This document shows positions 1 to 9,000 of a DNA stretch of 64,000 nucleotides, piece after piece. Where the stretch lies: NCBI GenBank assembly GCA_029851945.1, contig JARKUZ010000091.1:8370-72369 (forward strand), in the 5' to 3' direction. The notes under the pieces are model-generated. The model did no database searches, had not been told where the DNA came from, and was given only the letters and a program-made list of their open reading frames with translations. Made by a program: the position numbers and the translations under genes. This DNA is from Terrisporobacter sp. GTDB lineage: Bacteria; Bacillota_A; Clostridia; Peptostreptococcales; Peptostreptococcaceae. Numbering within the stretch: position 1 is the stretch's first letter; each line of letters begins with the position of its first letter.

Positions 1-2342
1 TTATGCTTATTATCTATTTCTGTAATTTCTTTTTCTAATAATTCTTTCTTTTGAAGGGTATAGCTTAAATTAGAACCTAAATTAGTCTTTTCATGTTCTA
101 ACTTTTTAATATTAGATAAAATACTATTTATTTCATCTTCATATCTTGAATAAGAAGAATTATTAAATATTAATTTTTTATCAATATCTCTTATTTCTGC
201 TTCATATTTTTCTATATCTGACTTACAAGTTACAATATCATTTTCTATTAATTGTATTTTTTCTTGCATAGATATATTTTCAGCTTTAGTATTCTTTATT
301 TTTTCATTAAATTCATTTATAAGTCTTTTTCTTGATAAAATATTTCCGCTAGATTTTAAAGATCCTCCAGTAAGTGATCCTCCTGGATTTAATATTTCTC
401 CATCCAGTGTTACTATCTTATATTTGTGATTAGTTTCTCTTGCAAACTTAATCCCTTCATCTATATTATTAATTACTATAGTTCTACCTAATATATTTTC
501 TAATATATCTCTATACTTATCTTCATAAGAAATTAAATCACTGGCTATACCAATAAACTTAGTTTTAGATTGAATATTATTTATCTTTTTAGATTTTATT
601 ATATTCATAGGTAAGAAAGTCACCCTACCTATCTTATTATGCTTTAGATAGTTTATAGCAGCTTTTGCACTCATCTCATCTTCGGTAATAATATTTTGCA
701 TATAAGCACCAAGTGCAGCTTCTATAGCTTTTTCATACTTTTCAGGAACTGTTACAACTTGTCCTAAAGCACCATATATTCCTCTTAAATTCTTATTTTT
801 TAATACTTCCTTAACCCCTCTATTGAAGCCTTCATAATGATTTTCCATATCAATATATACATTTAGTTTGGAAATATACTCTTTTAAAGAATAATTATTA
901 TTTTGTATTTTTAATGCTAGTGATTTATTTTCTTCATTTAATGTGTTTAATTTCACTTGAGAATTACTCATTTTATTTTTTAAATCACCAAGCTTATTTT
1001 TTTTATTGCTTATTTTGTTTTTCAATTCTTCCAGTAGAACTTCTTTTTCTTTTAATTTTATATTAGTCTCTTCTATTTCTTCATTAATACTATCATTTCT
1101 TTGATTAATATTATCTTTGTTAGCATTTAAAGTTGATAATCTATTACTTACGTCTTGTCTTTCATTAAGTAGTTTTATTATGTCATCTTTTAAATTCTCT
1201 ATTTTTTCATTTAAACTTTCTATTTTCAACTTATTTGATTCATTTTTACTAGAAAATTCTCTAACTTGATTTTTAAGTTCTACTATAGAAGTTTCTTTTT
1301 CACTCTTTTCATTTAATATATTTTCTAAGTTCTCTTTATTTTCAATTAAAGATTTATTTATTCTATCTAATTCTTCTAAATTTCGTTTAATCTTATTAAA
1401 ACTAGTATCTTTTCTTTGATTTAATAAATTTATTTCATAATCTTTTTTATCTATTACTGACTTTATTGAATTAATATATTCAGTAGCTTTTTCTATAGCT
1501 TTATCTATTTCTTCTATTTGAATACTCACTTCATTTGAATCTTCTTCACAAGATAACTTTTCTTTTTCTATGTTTTCTAATTCTTCATGAAGTCCTTTAA
1601 AATGACTATTTATCTCACCTAATTGTTTTTCTATTTTTTGTATTTCCCTTATATAATTATTTACTTCTATTTTTTTTAATTGTTCGCTTAAATCTAAATA
1701 TTTTTTTGCTTTAAGCTGTTGATTATATAACGGTTTTATTTGATTTTCAATTTCTACATATATATCATTTATTCTATCTAAGTTTTCTTTAGTATTTTTT
1801 AAGTTTCTTTCAGATTCAGTCTTTTTATATCTATATTTAGAAATACCACAAGCTTCATCAAATACTTTTCTTCTATTTACAGGATTACTACTTAAAATTT
1901 CATCAACTTTTCCCTGTTCTATGATAGAATATCCATCTTTTCCTATACCTGTATCAAGTAAAATTTCTTTTATATCTTTTAATCTACAGCTTTTATTATT
2001 TAAATAAAATTGACTTTCACCGTTTCTATAAGCTCTTCTTTTAATAGTAACCTCGCTGTAGTCTATATTTAGTTTTCCATCACTATTATCAATAGTAAGT
2101 GATACTTCACAAAAGTTCATGGGCTTTTGATTATCAGAACCTGCAAATATTACATCTTCTAATTTATCACCTCTAAGGCTTTTTATACTTTGTTCACCAA
2201 GTACCCACCTAACAGCATCTGATACATTACTTTTACCACTACCATTAGGTCCTACTATTGCAGTTATGCCTTCTTTAAAAATGATATCTGTTTTGTTTGG
2301 AAAAGATTTAAATCCTTTTAACTCTAATCTCTTTAAATACAA
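1..2342 (-). CDS. smc: Chromosome segregation protein SMC, N-terminal part (cut by window edge)
   Basis: ATPase of the condensin-like SMC-ScpAB complex, which compacts and separates the nucleoid. About 780 N-terminal residues are present; the second coiled coil and the C-terminal ATPase half lie outside the window. Read from the minus strand, the protein opens YLKRLELKGFKSF and has the Walker A loop GPNGSGKSN near residue 35. A long charged coiled-coil region follows, then a hinge whose end reads VTLDGEILNPGGSLTGGS. The start is a TTG at 2342-2340 behind an AAGGGAG ribosome site, which explains why an ATG search misses it. It is the last of the rnc/radical-SAM/smc run. Confidence 0.95.
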   Translation of the reverse strand, partial: MYLKRLELKGFKSFPNKTDIIFKEGITAIVGPNGSGKSNVSDAVRWVLGEQSIKSLRGDKLEDVIFAGSDNQKPMNFCEVSLTIDNSDGKLNIDYSEVTIKRRAYRNGESQFYLNNKSCRLKDIKEILLDTGIGKDGYSIIEQGKVDEILSSNPVNRRKVFDEACGISKYRYKKTESERNLKNTKENLDRINDIYVEIENQIKPLYNQQLKAKKYLDLSEQLKKIEVNNYIREIQKIEKQLGEINSHFKGLHEELENIEKEKLSCEEDSNEVSIQIEEIDKAIEKATEYINSIKSVIDKKDYEINLLNQRKDTSFNKIKRNLEELDRINKSLIENKENLENILNEKSEKETSIVELKNQVREFSSKNESNKLKIESLNEKIENLKDDIIKLLNERQDVSNRLSTLNANKDNINQRNDSINEEIEETNIKLKEKEVLLEELKNKISNKKNKLGDLKNKMSNSQVKLNTLNEENKSLALKIQNNNYSLKEYISKLNVYIDMENHYEGFNRGVKEVLKNKNLRGIYGALGQVVTVPEKYEKAIEAALGAYMQNIITEDEMSAKAAINYLKHNKIGRVTFLPMNIIKSKKINNIQSKTKFIGIASDLISYEDKYRDILENILGRTIVINNIDEGIKFARETNHKYKIVTLDGEILNPGGSLTGGSLKSSGNILSRKRLINEFNEKIKNTKAENISMQEKIQLIENDIVTCKSDIEKYEAEIRDIDKKLIFNNSSYSRYEDEINSILSNIKKLEHEKTNLGSNLSYTLQKKELLEKEITEIDNKH

Positions 2343-2366
2343 ACTCGTCTCTCCCTTCCTTCAAAA

Positions 2367-3437
2367 CTATAAACTGTAAATATTAAATAACTTTTTATAC
2401 ATTTCTTCTGATTTAATATTTATTTCCTTATTATTATCTAATACTATTATGAACTCATCTTCTGATAAATTTACCGGAGTAGTTTTCATATTAATATTTA
2501 GATTATCTTTAAAAAAGATTTTATTACTTCTTTTATTTCCTATCACTTTAGAAATATTTTTATTATTTGTTTTTACTTCTATTTGGCTTACAGTCTTATT
2601 TTGTATAACAAGATAATGCAAATAGTCTTTAATCATTTCCCCTTCAACTAATTCCCTAAAAGCTGGATGATAAGGTCCATCTACAATCCCCTTTCCAAGC
2701 TGTATATCTTCTGTTGCTTGAAGTCCAACTCTTATAACATTTATGTTGTTAACATAAAATAAAACTAAAAGCTTTTTAACTATTTGAATACTTTCTTCTA
2801 ATGTAAAAGGTTTATATTCCCCTCTATTTAATAAAGTCTCAAGACCTGTGTCTTTTACTACTAATGTAGGGTATATTCTTACACAATGCGGTTTTAATTC
2901 TATAAATTTCTTCGCAGTTTCGATACATTTTTCTTCTGTATCTGAAGGTAATCCAACCATCATTTGAAGACCTAACTTTATACCTGATTCTTTTATTAAA
3001 TGTGCACTACTAATTACACTTTCAATATCATGACCTCTTGCACTGTCGTGTAATACTTTCGCATCTAAAGACTGTACACCTAGCTCTATAATACTAGCCT
3101 TATATTCTTTCAATCTATTTAGAATATCTATACTAATACAGTCTGGTCTAGTTGACATCCTTATATCTGATACTAAACCTTTATCAACATACTCTTTAGC
3201 CACTGATAACAACTCGTTTTGAGTTTTTTCATCTATAGCAGTAAAGCTTCCTCCAAAAAATGCAATTTCAACACTAGCATCCTTAGATATTGTTGGTAAA
3301 TACTCTTCTATAATATTTCTTGCTTCTTCACTTGTAACATCTGTACTTACACCTGTTATTTTCTTTTGATTACAAAATATACAATCGTGTGGACATCCTC
3401 TATGAGGAACAAATATAGGAATTATTCTTTTTTTCAT
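2367..3437 (-). CDS. Radical SAM protein, Elp3-like without acetyltransferase domain
   Basis: A radical SAM enzyme with an iron-sulfur cluster motif C15-x3-C19-x2-C22 right after the N-terminal MKKRIIPIFVPHRG, and the FFGGSF strand-loop near residue 60. The N-terminal half resembles the radical SAM part of Elp3-type proteins (COG1243). At 356 residues it has no room for the GNAT acetyltransferase domain of true Elp3. It sits between rnc and smc with short spacers, so it is probably co-transcribed. The substrate is unknown; a tRNA-modification role is only suggested by family. Confidence 0.8.
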   Translation of the reverse strand: MKKRIIPIFVPHRGCPHDCIFCNQKKITGVSTDVTSEEARNIIEEYLPTISKDASVEIAFFGGSFTAIDEKTQNELLSVAKEYVDKGLVSDIRMSTRPDCISIDILNRLKEYKASIIELGVQSLDAKVLHDSARGHDIESVISSAHLIKESGIKLGLQMMVGLPSDTEEKCIETAKKFIELKPHCVRIYPTLVVKDTGLETLLNRGEYKPFTLEESIQIVKKLLVLFYVNNINVIRVGLQATEDIQLGKGIVDGPYHPAFRELVEGEMIKDYLHYLVIQNKTVSQIEVKTNNKNISKVIGNKRSNKIFFKDNLNINMKTTPVNLSEDEFIIVLDNNKEINIKSEEMYKKLFNIYSL

Positions 3438-3455
3438 TCTATCTAACCTCTTATG

Positions 3456-4160
3456 TTATAAATTTTGTGATTTAAGAGCAGCTTTTGCAGCAACTTGTTC
3501 TGCATCTTTTTTACTCTTACCTTCTCCCACACCTAAAACTTCATCATTAATTCCCACTTCCATAACAAATCTTTTATTATGGTCTGGCCCCTTTTCTTCT
3601 ATTAATTTATACCAAATATTTTGCTCTCCTCTACTTTGTAAAACTTCTTGAAGGTATGTTTTATAGTCCCTAAAAATTTTACCTTTAATAGAATCCTCAA
3701 TTATTTCGTCCATATATTTAAATATAAATTTTCTTGAATTTTCTATACCACCATCCAAATATATGGCAGCTATTACAGCTTCCAGTGCATCTGCTAAAAT
3801 CGATATTCTCTCTCTTCCACCAGTAGCTTCTTCACCTTTACCTAGTAATAAATATTCTCCTAATTTAATTTTAGATGCTACTTCACTTAAAGATTCTTCG
3901 CATACTATATTAGCTCTTAACTTAGTCAACTCACCTTCTGGAAGATTTTTTTCTATTTTAAATAAATAATCACTTACTATTATACTTAAAACAGAATCTC
4001 CTAAAAATTCTAACCTTTCATTAAATTTATAATTTTTATTCTCATTCGAATAAGAACTATGAGTCAAAGCTTCTAAAATATAATTTTTATTATCAAATCT
4101 ATAATCAATAATTTCTTCAAATTTACTTATATTATAAATCACTTTTTTGTTTATGTTCAT
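3456..4160 (-). CDS. rnc: Ribonuclease III
   Basis: Double-strand-specific endoribonuclease that processes rRNA precursors and structured mRNAs. The 234-residue protein has the family signature ERLEFLGDSV at about residues 48-57, followed by the second acidic site near ADALEAVIAAIYLDGG. A C-terminal double-stranded RNA-binding domain runs from about residue 165 to 230 (YKTYLQEVLQ ... KKDAEQVAAKAAL). The ATG at 4160 follows GGAGGCAAA. First gene of the rnc-radical SAM-smc run, a common clostridial order. Confidence 0.97.
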   Translation of the reverse strand: MNINKKVIYNISKFEEIIDYRFDNKNYILEALTHSSYSNENKNYKFNERLEFLGDSVLSIIVSDYLFKIEKNLPEGELTKLRANIVCEESLSEVASKIKLGEYLLLGKGEEATGGRERISILADALEAVIAAIYLDGGIENSRKFIFKYMDEIIEDSIKGKIFRDYKTYLQEVLQSRGEQNIWYKLIEEKGPDHNKRFVMEVGINDEVLGVGEGKSKKDAEQVAAKAALKSQNL

Positions 4161-4298
4161 TTTGCCTCCTATAATTATTTTATCACATTATAGTGTACTA
4201 TTTTTCCTTAATTATTGCAAAAGAATAATAGAAAAATTGACTTTATTACTGGTATTATTAATTATTTTAATTAATATATATTAAAATACCATAATATG

Positions 4299-4330
4299 CA
4301 AAAAACCTATGGAGCAGAAAGCTTCATAGG
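4299..4330 (-). terminator. Rho-independent terminator of the zinc-ribbon gene
   Basis: Arms 4306-4315 and 4321-4330 form a 10-bp stem with one G-U pair and an AGAAA-type loop. On the minus strand a run of six T follows directly. It lies just after the stop of the gene at 4354. Confidence 0.85.
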
Positions 4331-4353
4331 CAAAATCTTATATAATCTTCCTT

Positions 4354-4830
4354 CTATTCTTCATCATGATCTTCACAATTACATCCACAGCCACAACAGT
4401 CTTCTTCATCTTCATCTGAAGATAGTATTATAGCTTGGCAGTTTGGACAGATAACATCTACTGAATCATCAAATAATAATTCTTCGTCTATGTCCACTAA
4501 ATCGCCACAGTTAGGGCATTCCATTTCTATGTAGCTCAACTCTTCATCATCGTAGTCATCTTCATATTCATCATAATCATCTTCTTCGTCAAAGTCATCA
4601 TCGTCTTCTTCATATAATATATCTTCTACATCAGATAAATCTTCATCTACACTTTCTACATATTCTACTAGTTCATCGTAATCTTCTTGCATATCATCTA
4701 AAGTATCAGTTATGTTTTCTAATACATCGATTATCTTACATATCATTTTGCCTTCTTTAGTTTCGCTTTTTATTTCTAAACCTTCTGCTAAACCTCTTAA
4801 GTATGCTACTTCTTCGCTTAGATATTTCAT
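4354..4830 (-). CDS. Acidic zinc-ribbon protein of unknown function
   Basis: Function not recognised. The N-terminal 60 residues look helical. A very acidic stretch (runs of D and E, about residues 65-100) follows, then a zinc-ribbon-like pair ECPNCGD and ICPNCQ spaced about 25 residues apart. The tail is a second acidic segment ending in CCGCGCNCEDHDEE, which could bind metal. I place the start at the ATG at 4830, which has AGAGGGG nine bases upstream; the earlier ATG at 4851 has no such site. It stands alone between efp and rnc with its own terminator. The charge pattern suggests a soluble protein that binds metal or a basic partner, as inference only. Confidence 0.75.
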   Translation of the reverse strand: MKYLSEEVAYLRGLAEGLEIKSETKEGKMICKIIDVLENITDTLDDMQEDYDELVEYVESVDEDLSDVEDILYEEDDDDFDEEDDYDEYEDDYDDEELSYIEMECPNCGDLVDIDEELLFDDSVDVICPNCQAIILSSDEDEEDCCGCGCNCEDHDEE

Positions 4831-4866
4831 AAGTGAATACCCCTCTTTCATATTTATTTATAAACT

Positions 4867-4908
4867 AAAAGCTCATATATCATTATTATTAAGATATATA
4901 AGCTTTTT
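4867..4908 (-). terminator. Terminator downstream of efp
   Basis: Inverted repeat 4867-4881 / 4893-4907 (AAAAGCTCATATATC and its near-perfect complement, one mismatch). It lies just after the efp stop and ends in TTTT on the minus strand. Confidence 0.75.
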
Positions 4909-4921
4909 ATACATTAAAATA

Positions 4922-5479
4922 TTAAACTCTTGATAAATATTCACCTGTTCTAGTGTCTATTTTTATTTTGTCACCTTCATTTATAAATAAAGGCACTTGA
5001 ACTACTGCACCAGTTTCAACTGTAGCTGATTTAGTCACATTACTTGCAGTATCTCCTTTTATTCCTGGCTCAGTTTCAGTTACTTCTAACTCTGCAAAGT
5101 TTGGAGCTTCTACTTGGAATGGTTGCCCTTGGTAGAATCTTATAGTTGCTACTTCATTTTCTTTTAAGAATTTTATAGCATCTTCAACTTGCTCATAGTT
5201 TAAAGGTATTTGATCATAAGTTTCTTCATCCATGAAGTAGTATAATTCACCATCATCATATAAGTATTGCATTTGTTTAGTTTCTATTAATGCTTTTGGG
5301 AATTTATCACTTGGATTGAAAGCTTCTTCTCTTATTGCTCCTGTTTTTAAGTTTTTGTATTTTGTTCTTACGAAAGCTGCACCTTTTCCTGGCTTAACGT
5401 GTTGGAAATCAACTATTAAACAAGGTTGACCATCTTTTTCAAAAGTTACACCTTTTCTAAAATCACCTGCTGTTACCAT
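4922..5479 (-). CDS. efp: Translation elongation factor P
   Basis: Relieves ribosome stalling at polyproline stretches. The 185 residues match the usual family length and three-domain layout. The KOW-like domain I carries the tip loop [10 protein letters not shown] with Lys32, the position that is post-translationally modified in many bacteria; no modification gene is obvious next to it. The C-terminal end ([16 protein letters not shown]) is typical. The start at 5479 has a GGAGG-containing leader. It appears monocistronic, with its own promoter region upstream and a terminator downstream. Confidence 0.97.
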   Translation of the reverse strand: MVTAGDFRKGVTFEKDGQPCLIVDFQHVKPGKGAAFVRTKYKNLKTGAIREEAFNPSDKFPKALIETKQMQYLYDDGELYYFMDEETYDQIPLNYEQVEDAIKFLKENEVATIRFYQGQPFQVEAPNFAELEVTETEPGIKGDTASNVTKSATVETGAVVQVPLFINEGDKIKIDTRTGEYLSRV

Positions 5480-5768
5480 GTCTGTTCCTCCATTTTAAAA
5501 AATTTGTCATCATTATTATAGTTGATGATATCATTGAATTTCATCCCAATCTATATCATCGCATAATTTTAAAATTAATATACAATTAGTCTATATAAAT
5601 AATTGTATATTTTTACTAAAAATTATTATTTCACTCTTACTATAATATCATAAGTTTACTTAGTTAAACAAGTTTTTAACTATATCCTTTTATTATATTT
5701 TTATAATTAATCAATTTTTTATACTAATTATGAGATACTTAAATAATGTTACTTTAGTAAAAATTAAT
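5480..5768. other. Non-coding region upstream of efp
   Basis: About 290 very AT-rich bases between efp and the aroK terminator. No reading frame with coding character and no convincing structured RNA were seen. It presumably holds the efp promoter. Confidence 0.5.
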
Positions 5769-5807
5769 AAAAGCCTTCTATAATTAGAATTTATCTAGAA
5801 GGCTTTT
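5769..5807 (-). terminator. Terminator downstream of aroK
   Basis: Perfect 12-bp inverted repeat AAAAGCCTTCTA (5769-5780) / TAGAAGGCTTTT (5796-5807). It ends in a T run on the minus strand, just after the aroK stop. Confidence 0.85.
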
Positions 5808-5815
5808 CAATATTT

Positions 5816-6433
5816 TTAAAAGCTATGATTAAGTTTACCTAATTCTTCTATTATATCTTCACAAACTTTTTCTACACTTTTATTATTAGTATCAATAATT
5901 AAATCTGCCGCACTTAAATATTTTTTGCTTCTTTTTTCCATAAGAGATGATATAAACTCTATATTCATATTATTATTTAGTATAGGTCTATCTGTACTGT
6001 ATCTAACTCTTTTAAATATAGTTTTTGGACTTGCTGTAAGTAAGATTATTTTACCTTGAGTTCTCATAAGGTTTATATTTTCTTCTTTTAATACAATTCC
6101 TCCGCCACAAGAAACTATCATACTTTGTTTTTCTTTAAGCTCAATTAAAGTTCTTGTTTCACATTCTCTAAAATATTTTTCACCAAATTTATTAAAAATT
6201 TCACTAACTGTCATATTTTCTACTTTTTCAATATGGTTATCAATATCTATTTCTTCCATTTTAATTAAAGAACTTAATAAAGATGATACAGTTGTTTTTC
6301 CTACTCCCATAAACCCTATTAAAAAAATATTATAAGAAAATCTATTTTTAGTATTAATGTCTTTACTATCTTCTTTTATGTCTTTAAAAGCGCTTTTTAA
6401 ATATTGAAATTCAATATTATTCATATTTTTCAT
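5816..6433 (-). CDS. aroK: Shikimate kinase
   Basis: Phosphorylates shikimate to shikimate-3-phosphate with ATP in aromatic amino-acid synthesis. The P-loop GFMGVGKTT is followed by the acidic DID of the shikimate-binding site, FRECET, and the CGGGIVL loop, in the usual order. There is an N-terminal extension of about 35 residues before the P-loop strand compared with typical family members. The ATG at 6433 is preferred because AGGGTG lies six bases upstream; an in-frame GTG at 6442 falls inside that site. It sits near aroD, separated by a decayed region. Confidence 0.93.
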   Translation of the reverse strand: MKNMNNIEFQYLKSAFKDIKEDSKDINTKNRFSYNIFLIGFMGVGKTTVSSLLSSLIKMEEIDIDNHIEKVENMTVSEIFNKFGEKYFRECETRTLIELKEKQSMIVSCGGGIVLKEENINLMRTQGKIILLTASPKTIFKRVRYSTDRPILNNNMNIEFISSLMEKRSKKYLSAADLIIDTNNKSVEKVCEDIIEELGKLNHSF

Positions 6434-6574
6434 TATATTCACCCTATTTTCTGTTTATAGTAACCACACTAAATTATAGCAATTCCTTATTTTTTTTCAA
6501 TATAGTATCAATAATATTTGTTTTATTTTATACCATATAATCACTTTTATTCTTATGAAGTTGAAGAATATTAA

Positions 6575-6787
6575 GTAATAGCTGGGTTAATTTATAAGAA
6601 CTTCAGTATTGCAATAGTTCCTTGTATGAGTATTCTTAAATTTATGAATATAAACCCTCTATGTATGGAATATCTAAACTGGGAAAGAAACTTCTATTTG
6701 GTAAATTTAAAAGATAGTTATTTATCATCTGCAGTAATACACTTTAAAAGTTTCATACTACAATCTTATGTTGAAAGTAATATTTAA
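6575..6787 (+). pseudogene. Fragment of a LysR-type regulator (C-terminal end)
   Basis: In the frame through 6626 the plus strand encodes about 70 codons resembling the end of a LysR effector-binding domain. First comes a VIAGL...IAIVP element, then ERNFYLVNLKDSYLSSAVIHF, matching the usual REIYLVYRKDRYLSPAAKAF pattern. A stop at 6572 precedes it, and no DNA-binding domain is found upstream, so this is a remnant. It lies between aroK and aroD, on the opposite strand. Confidence 0.65.
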
Positions 6788-6849
6788 ATTTAAAATTAAT
6801 AAAATTTTGATTATTTAATTGTACTTTCATTATAATAATTTCAGATAAA

Positions 6850-6883
6850 ATAAAATAAGCTACCTTATGAGTAGCTTATTTTT
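6850..6883 (-). terminator. Terminator downstream of aroD
   Basis: Perfect 12-bp inverted repeat AAAATAAGCTAC (6852-6863) / GTAGCTTATTTT (6871-6882) with a 7-base loop, three bases beyond the aroD stop. Confidence 0.85.
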
Positions 6884-6885
6884 AT

Positions 6886-7647
6886 TTATAGACTATTGTT
6901 GATAATTTTAAGTACTTTATTAAGTTCTTCCACATTTATTTGTCCGGGTGCTGATGCCTTATTTACAAATCCAAAAGTCAAACAAGAACCAAATACTTCT
7001 CCGCATAGACGACTTATAATTCCTTGACCTGCCATAGACATTGTGATTATAGGCCTAGTAGCATATTGTTCATTCATTATGACAGTTGCCTCTAATAACT
7101 CAAGTACATCTAATTTACATTTTGGCATTACCGCTATCTTAAGTACATCTGCTCCTAAATCTTGCATTTTTCTTAAACGACTAACTATATCACTTTTTGG
7201 TGGTGTTTTATCAAAATCATGATTAGAAGCCACAACTTTAACATTTACACTATGAGAAAATTCAATAACTTCCTTAACTTCTTCATCTCCATTGAATGCT
7301 TCTACATCCACTAAATCAATTAAGCCTGTAGATGCTATTTCTTTATTTAAATTAACATAATCTCTTATTTCTATTGATTTCTCTCCACCGTCTTTAGAAG
7401 TACGGAATGTAAATAATAAAGGTATATCGTTTAGTTCTTCTCTTAAATCAACTAAAACATCTTTTACTTTTTCGATTTCAAAAACGCCTTCAAACCAATC
7501 AACACGCCATTCAACTATATCAACTGTAATATATTTTAGAGATTTTGCTTGTTCAATAATGTCTTCCTTAGTAACACCTACTATAGGAACACAAATTTTA
7601 GGCATACCTTCACCTAACACTACATTTCTTACTTTCACTGTATTCAT
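6886..7647 (-). CDS. aroD: 3-dehydroquinate dehydratase, type I
   Basis: Third step of the shikimate pathway: dehydrates 3-dehydroquinate by a Schiff-base mechanism. The 253 residues match the family. The catalytic histidine is in SNHDF (about residue 143) and the Schiff-base lysine in VLKIAVMP (about residue 170). The end has the SMAGQGIISRLCGEVFGS substrate loop. The ATG at 7647 follows GGAGGATAAAT. It has its own terminator; upstream is a decayed region, so it is probably monocistronic. Confidence 0.96.
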   Translation of the reverse strand: MNTVKVRNVVLGEGMPKICVPIVGVTKEDIIEQAKSLKYITVDIVEWRVDWFEGVFEIEKVKDVLVDLREELNDIPLLFTFRTSKDGGEKSIEIRDYVNLNKEIASTGLIDLVDVEAFNGDEEVKEVIEFSHSVNVKVVASNHDFDKTPPKSDIVSRLRKMQDLGADVLKIAVMPKCKLDVLELLEATVIMNEQYATRPIITMSMAGQGIISRLCGEVFGSCLTFGFVNKASAPGQINVEELNKVLKIINNSL

Positions 7648-7933
7648 ATTTATCCTCCAAATAATAAGTTACATTCTGTTAACTTATTTATATTTGAATC
7701 TCGATCTTAATAAGTTTTACAATTGTTTCATCATAAAACACATTCCCACTCTGGAAAGGAATCGAGAATATTGAAATCTACGGTTAAATGCCTAGAGTGT
7801 TATAGCACTGAATTATATAGATTATCATATTAAGTGCAACACATAAATTTTGATAAAAAAATAGCTCATAAATTTATGTTCATGTTAAAGTAATAATAAC
7901 GACAAAATCACTAACATAAAAGGACACAAATTT

Positions 7934-8121
7934 ATGAAATACAAATATCTTACCATAAATGAATGATGCTGTATAGCAAATTTCTTAGAATTGAAATGGA
8001 GTTTAAGAAAAATAGCTAAATACTTAGATAGACATGTATCTACTATATCAAGAGAAATTCAATTAATGACAAGTACTTAGCTCATATTGATTGTAATAAC
8101 TATGATAAAATTATATTGAAG
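7934..8121 (+). mobile_element. IS30-family transposase remnant (N-terminal end)
   Basis: From the ATG at 7934 the translation reads MKYKYLTINE, a stop, then CCIANFLE and LRKIAKYLDRHVSTISREI. This is the N-terminal helix-turn-helix region of IS30-type transposases. There is an in-frame stop after residue 10 and a frameshift near 8065, after which NDKYLAHIDCNNYDK continues in another frame. No catalytic DDE region and no clear terminal inverted repeats were found. Confidence 0.75.
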
Positions 8122-8383
8122 ATAGTTTATTTAAAGCTTGTCTATCTATATTTTAGAAAGAAAAAGTAGATCTTTAGTTCTCAAGTTATAAAAAACATGA
8201 AATCAACTACGTTTAACAGTCATTACTTTTCAGCATTTAGTATTATTCCTAAAAATTTAGTTAAAACATTTACTGTAAATAGTGTAAAATAATTTCCTTG
8301 TATTACCTCCAATCAAAGATTTATAAGAACATCTTGATAAGGAAAGTAGTAAAATAAACTCAATAACTAAAATGATATAAAAT

Positions 8384-8794
8384 ATGCCAAATTATCATGA
8401 AGATTTAACAGATAAAAAAGTTGTTATCATTGATGGAGGTGCTGTTGGACTTGATCATGTAACAAAATCTGATACGAGTCATACAATGGAAAAACACCGT
8501 GTAAATCAGCTTACTAATACTTCATTATTAGAAATTAAATCGGATTCATTCTTTGTAGAGTTAGAAAACGGAGAAAAAACTGATTTAGAATTTGATTTTG
8601 GATTTGTATGTCTTGGAATGAGAGCTAATAATTCATTAATAAATGAACTTAGCGAAAACTTTGGTGACAATGCTGAGATTTTAAATATAGGAGACAGTTT
8701 ACGTGCTAGACGTATAATATAAGGTGTATACGAAGGAAGAAATATATTAAACACTCTAGCTCAACTTGATTATCTAAATGATAACAACTTATAA
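8384..8794 (+). pseudogene. Truncated enoate-reductase / old-yellow-enzyme-type flavoprotein
   Basis: The C-terminal end of a NADH:flavin oxidoreductase of the 2,4-dienoyl-CoA reductase/BaiCD group. It has a dinucleotide-binding start KKVVIIDGGAVGLD, then after an apparent internal deletion HTMEKHRVNQLTNTSLLEI, FGFVCLGMRANNSL and NIGDSLRARRII. A stop at 8720-8722 interrupts the conserved ending, and GVYEGRNILNTLAQLDYL follows in the same frame. The N-terminal barrel domain is missing. Clearly a decayed gene. Confidence 0.8.
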
Positions 8795-8962
8795 AAGTAT
8801 CAATGCTAAATAAATTATTTTTATCATAAAAATAATTATAAATTATTGTTTTTTCTTAATAAATAATGTAATTTAATATCATAGAGATATTATATTAATA
8901 TCTTTAACTTGTTTTTGTTATGTGTTGTTTAAAAAATATTTATTTATGTGTGTATTCAAAAC

Positions 8963-8996
8963 AAAAATAGGATGATAAATATATCATCCTATTTTT
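8963..8996 (-). terminator. Terminator of the pilin-like gene cluster
   Basis: Perfect 15-bp inverted repeat (8963-8977 / 8982-8996) with a 4-base loop and a T run on the minus strand, directly after the stop of the gene at 9001. Confidence 0.88.
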
Positions 8997-9000
8997 TATT

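Larger units (their letters stand above)
7648..9000. other. Degraded region with gene and transposase remnants
   Basis: About 1.35 kb without an intact gene. It contains a broken IS30-type transposase start (7934-8121) and a truncated flavoenzyme (8384-8794), both on the plus strand. Between them, 8122-8383 holds AT-rich sequence with a short frame I cannot assign. 7648-7933 and 8795-8962 show nothing recognisable. Confidence 0.6.

Noticed and set aside
5480..5768. Leader upstream of efp as a riboswitch candidate
   Set aside because: No stable paired core or known aptamer sequence seen; only AT-rich filler.
7699..7767. Short TCTCGAT/ATCGAGA inverted pair upstream of aroD
   Set aside because: Only 7 bp over a 55-base gap in AT-rich DNA; no supporting context.
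8506..8754. Minus-strand frame of 82 codons
   Set aside because: Shadow of the flavoenzyme remnant, which has recognisable protein motifs on the plus strand.
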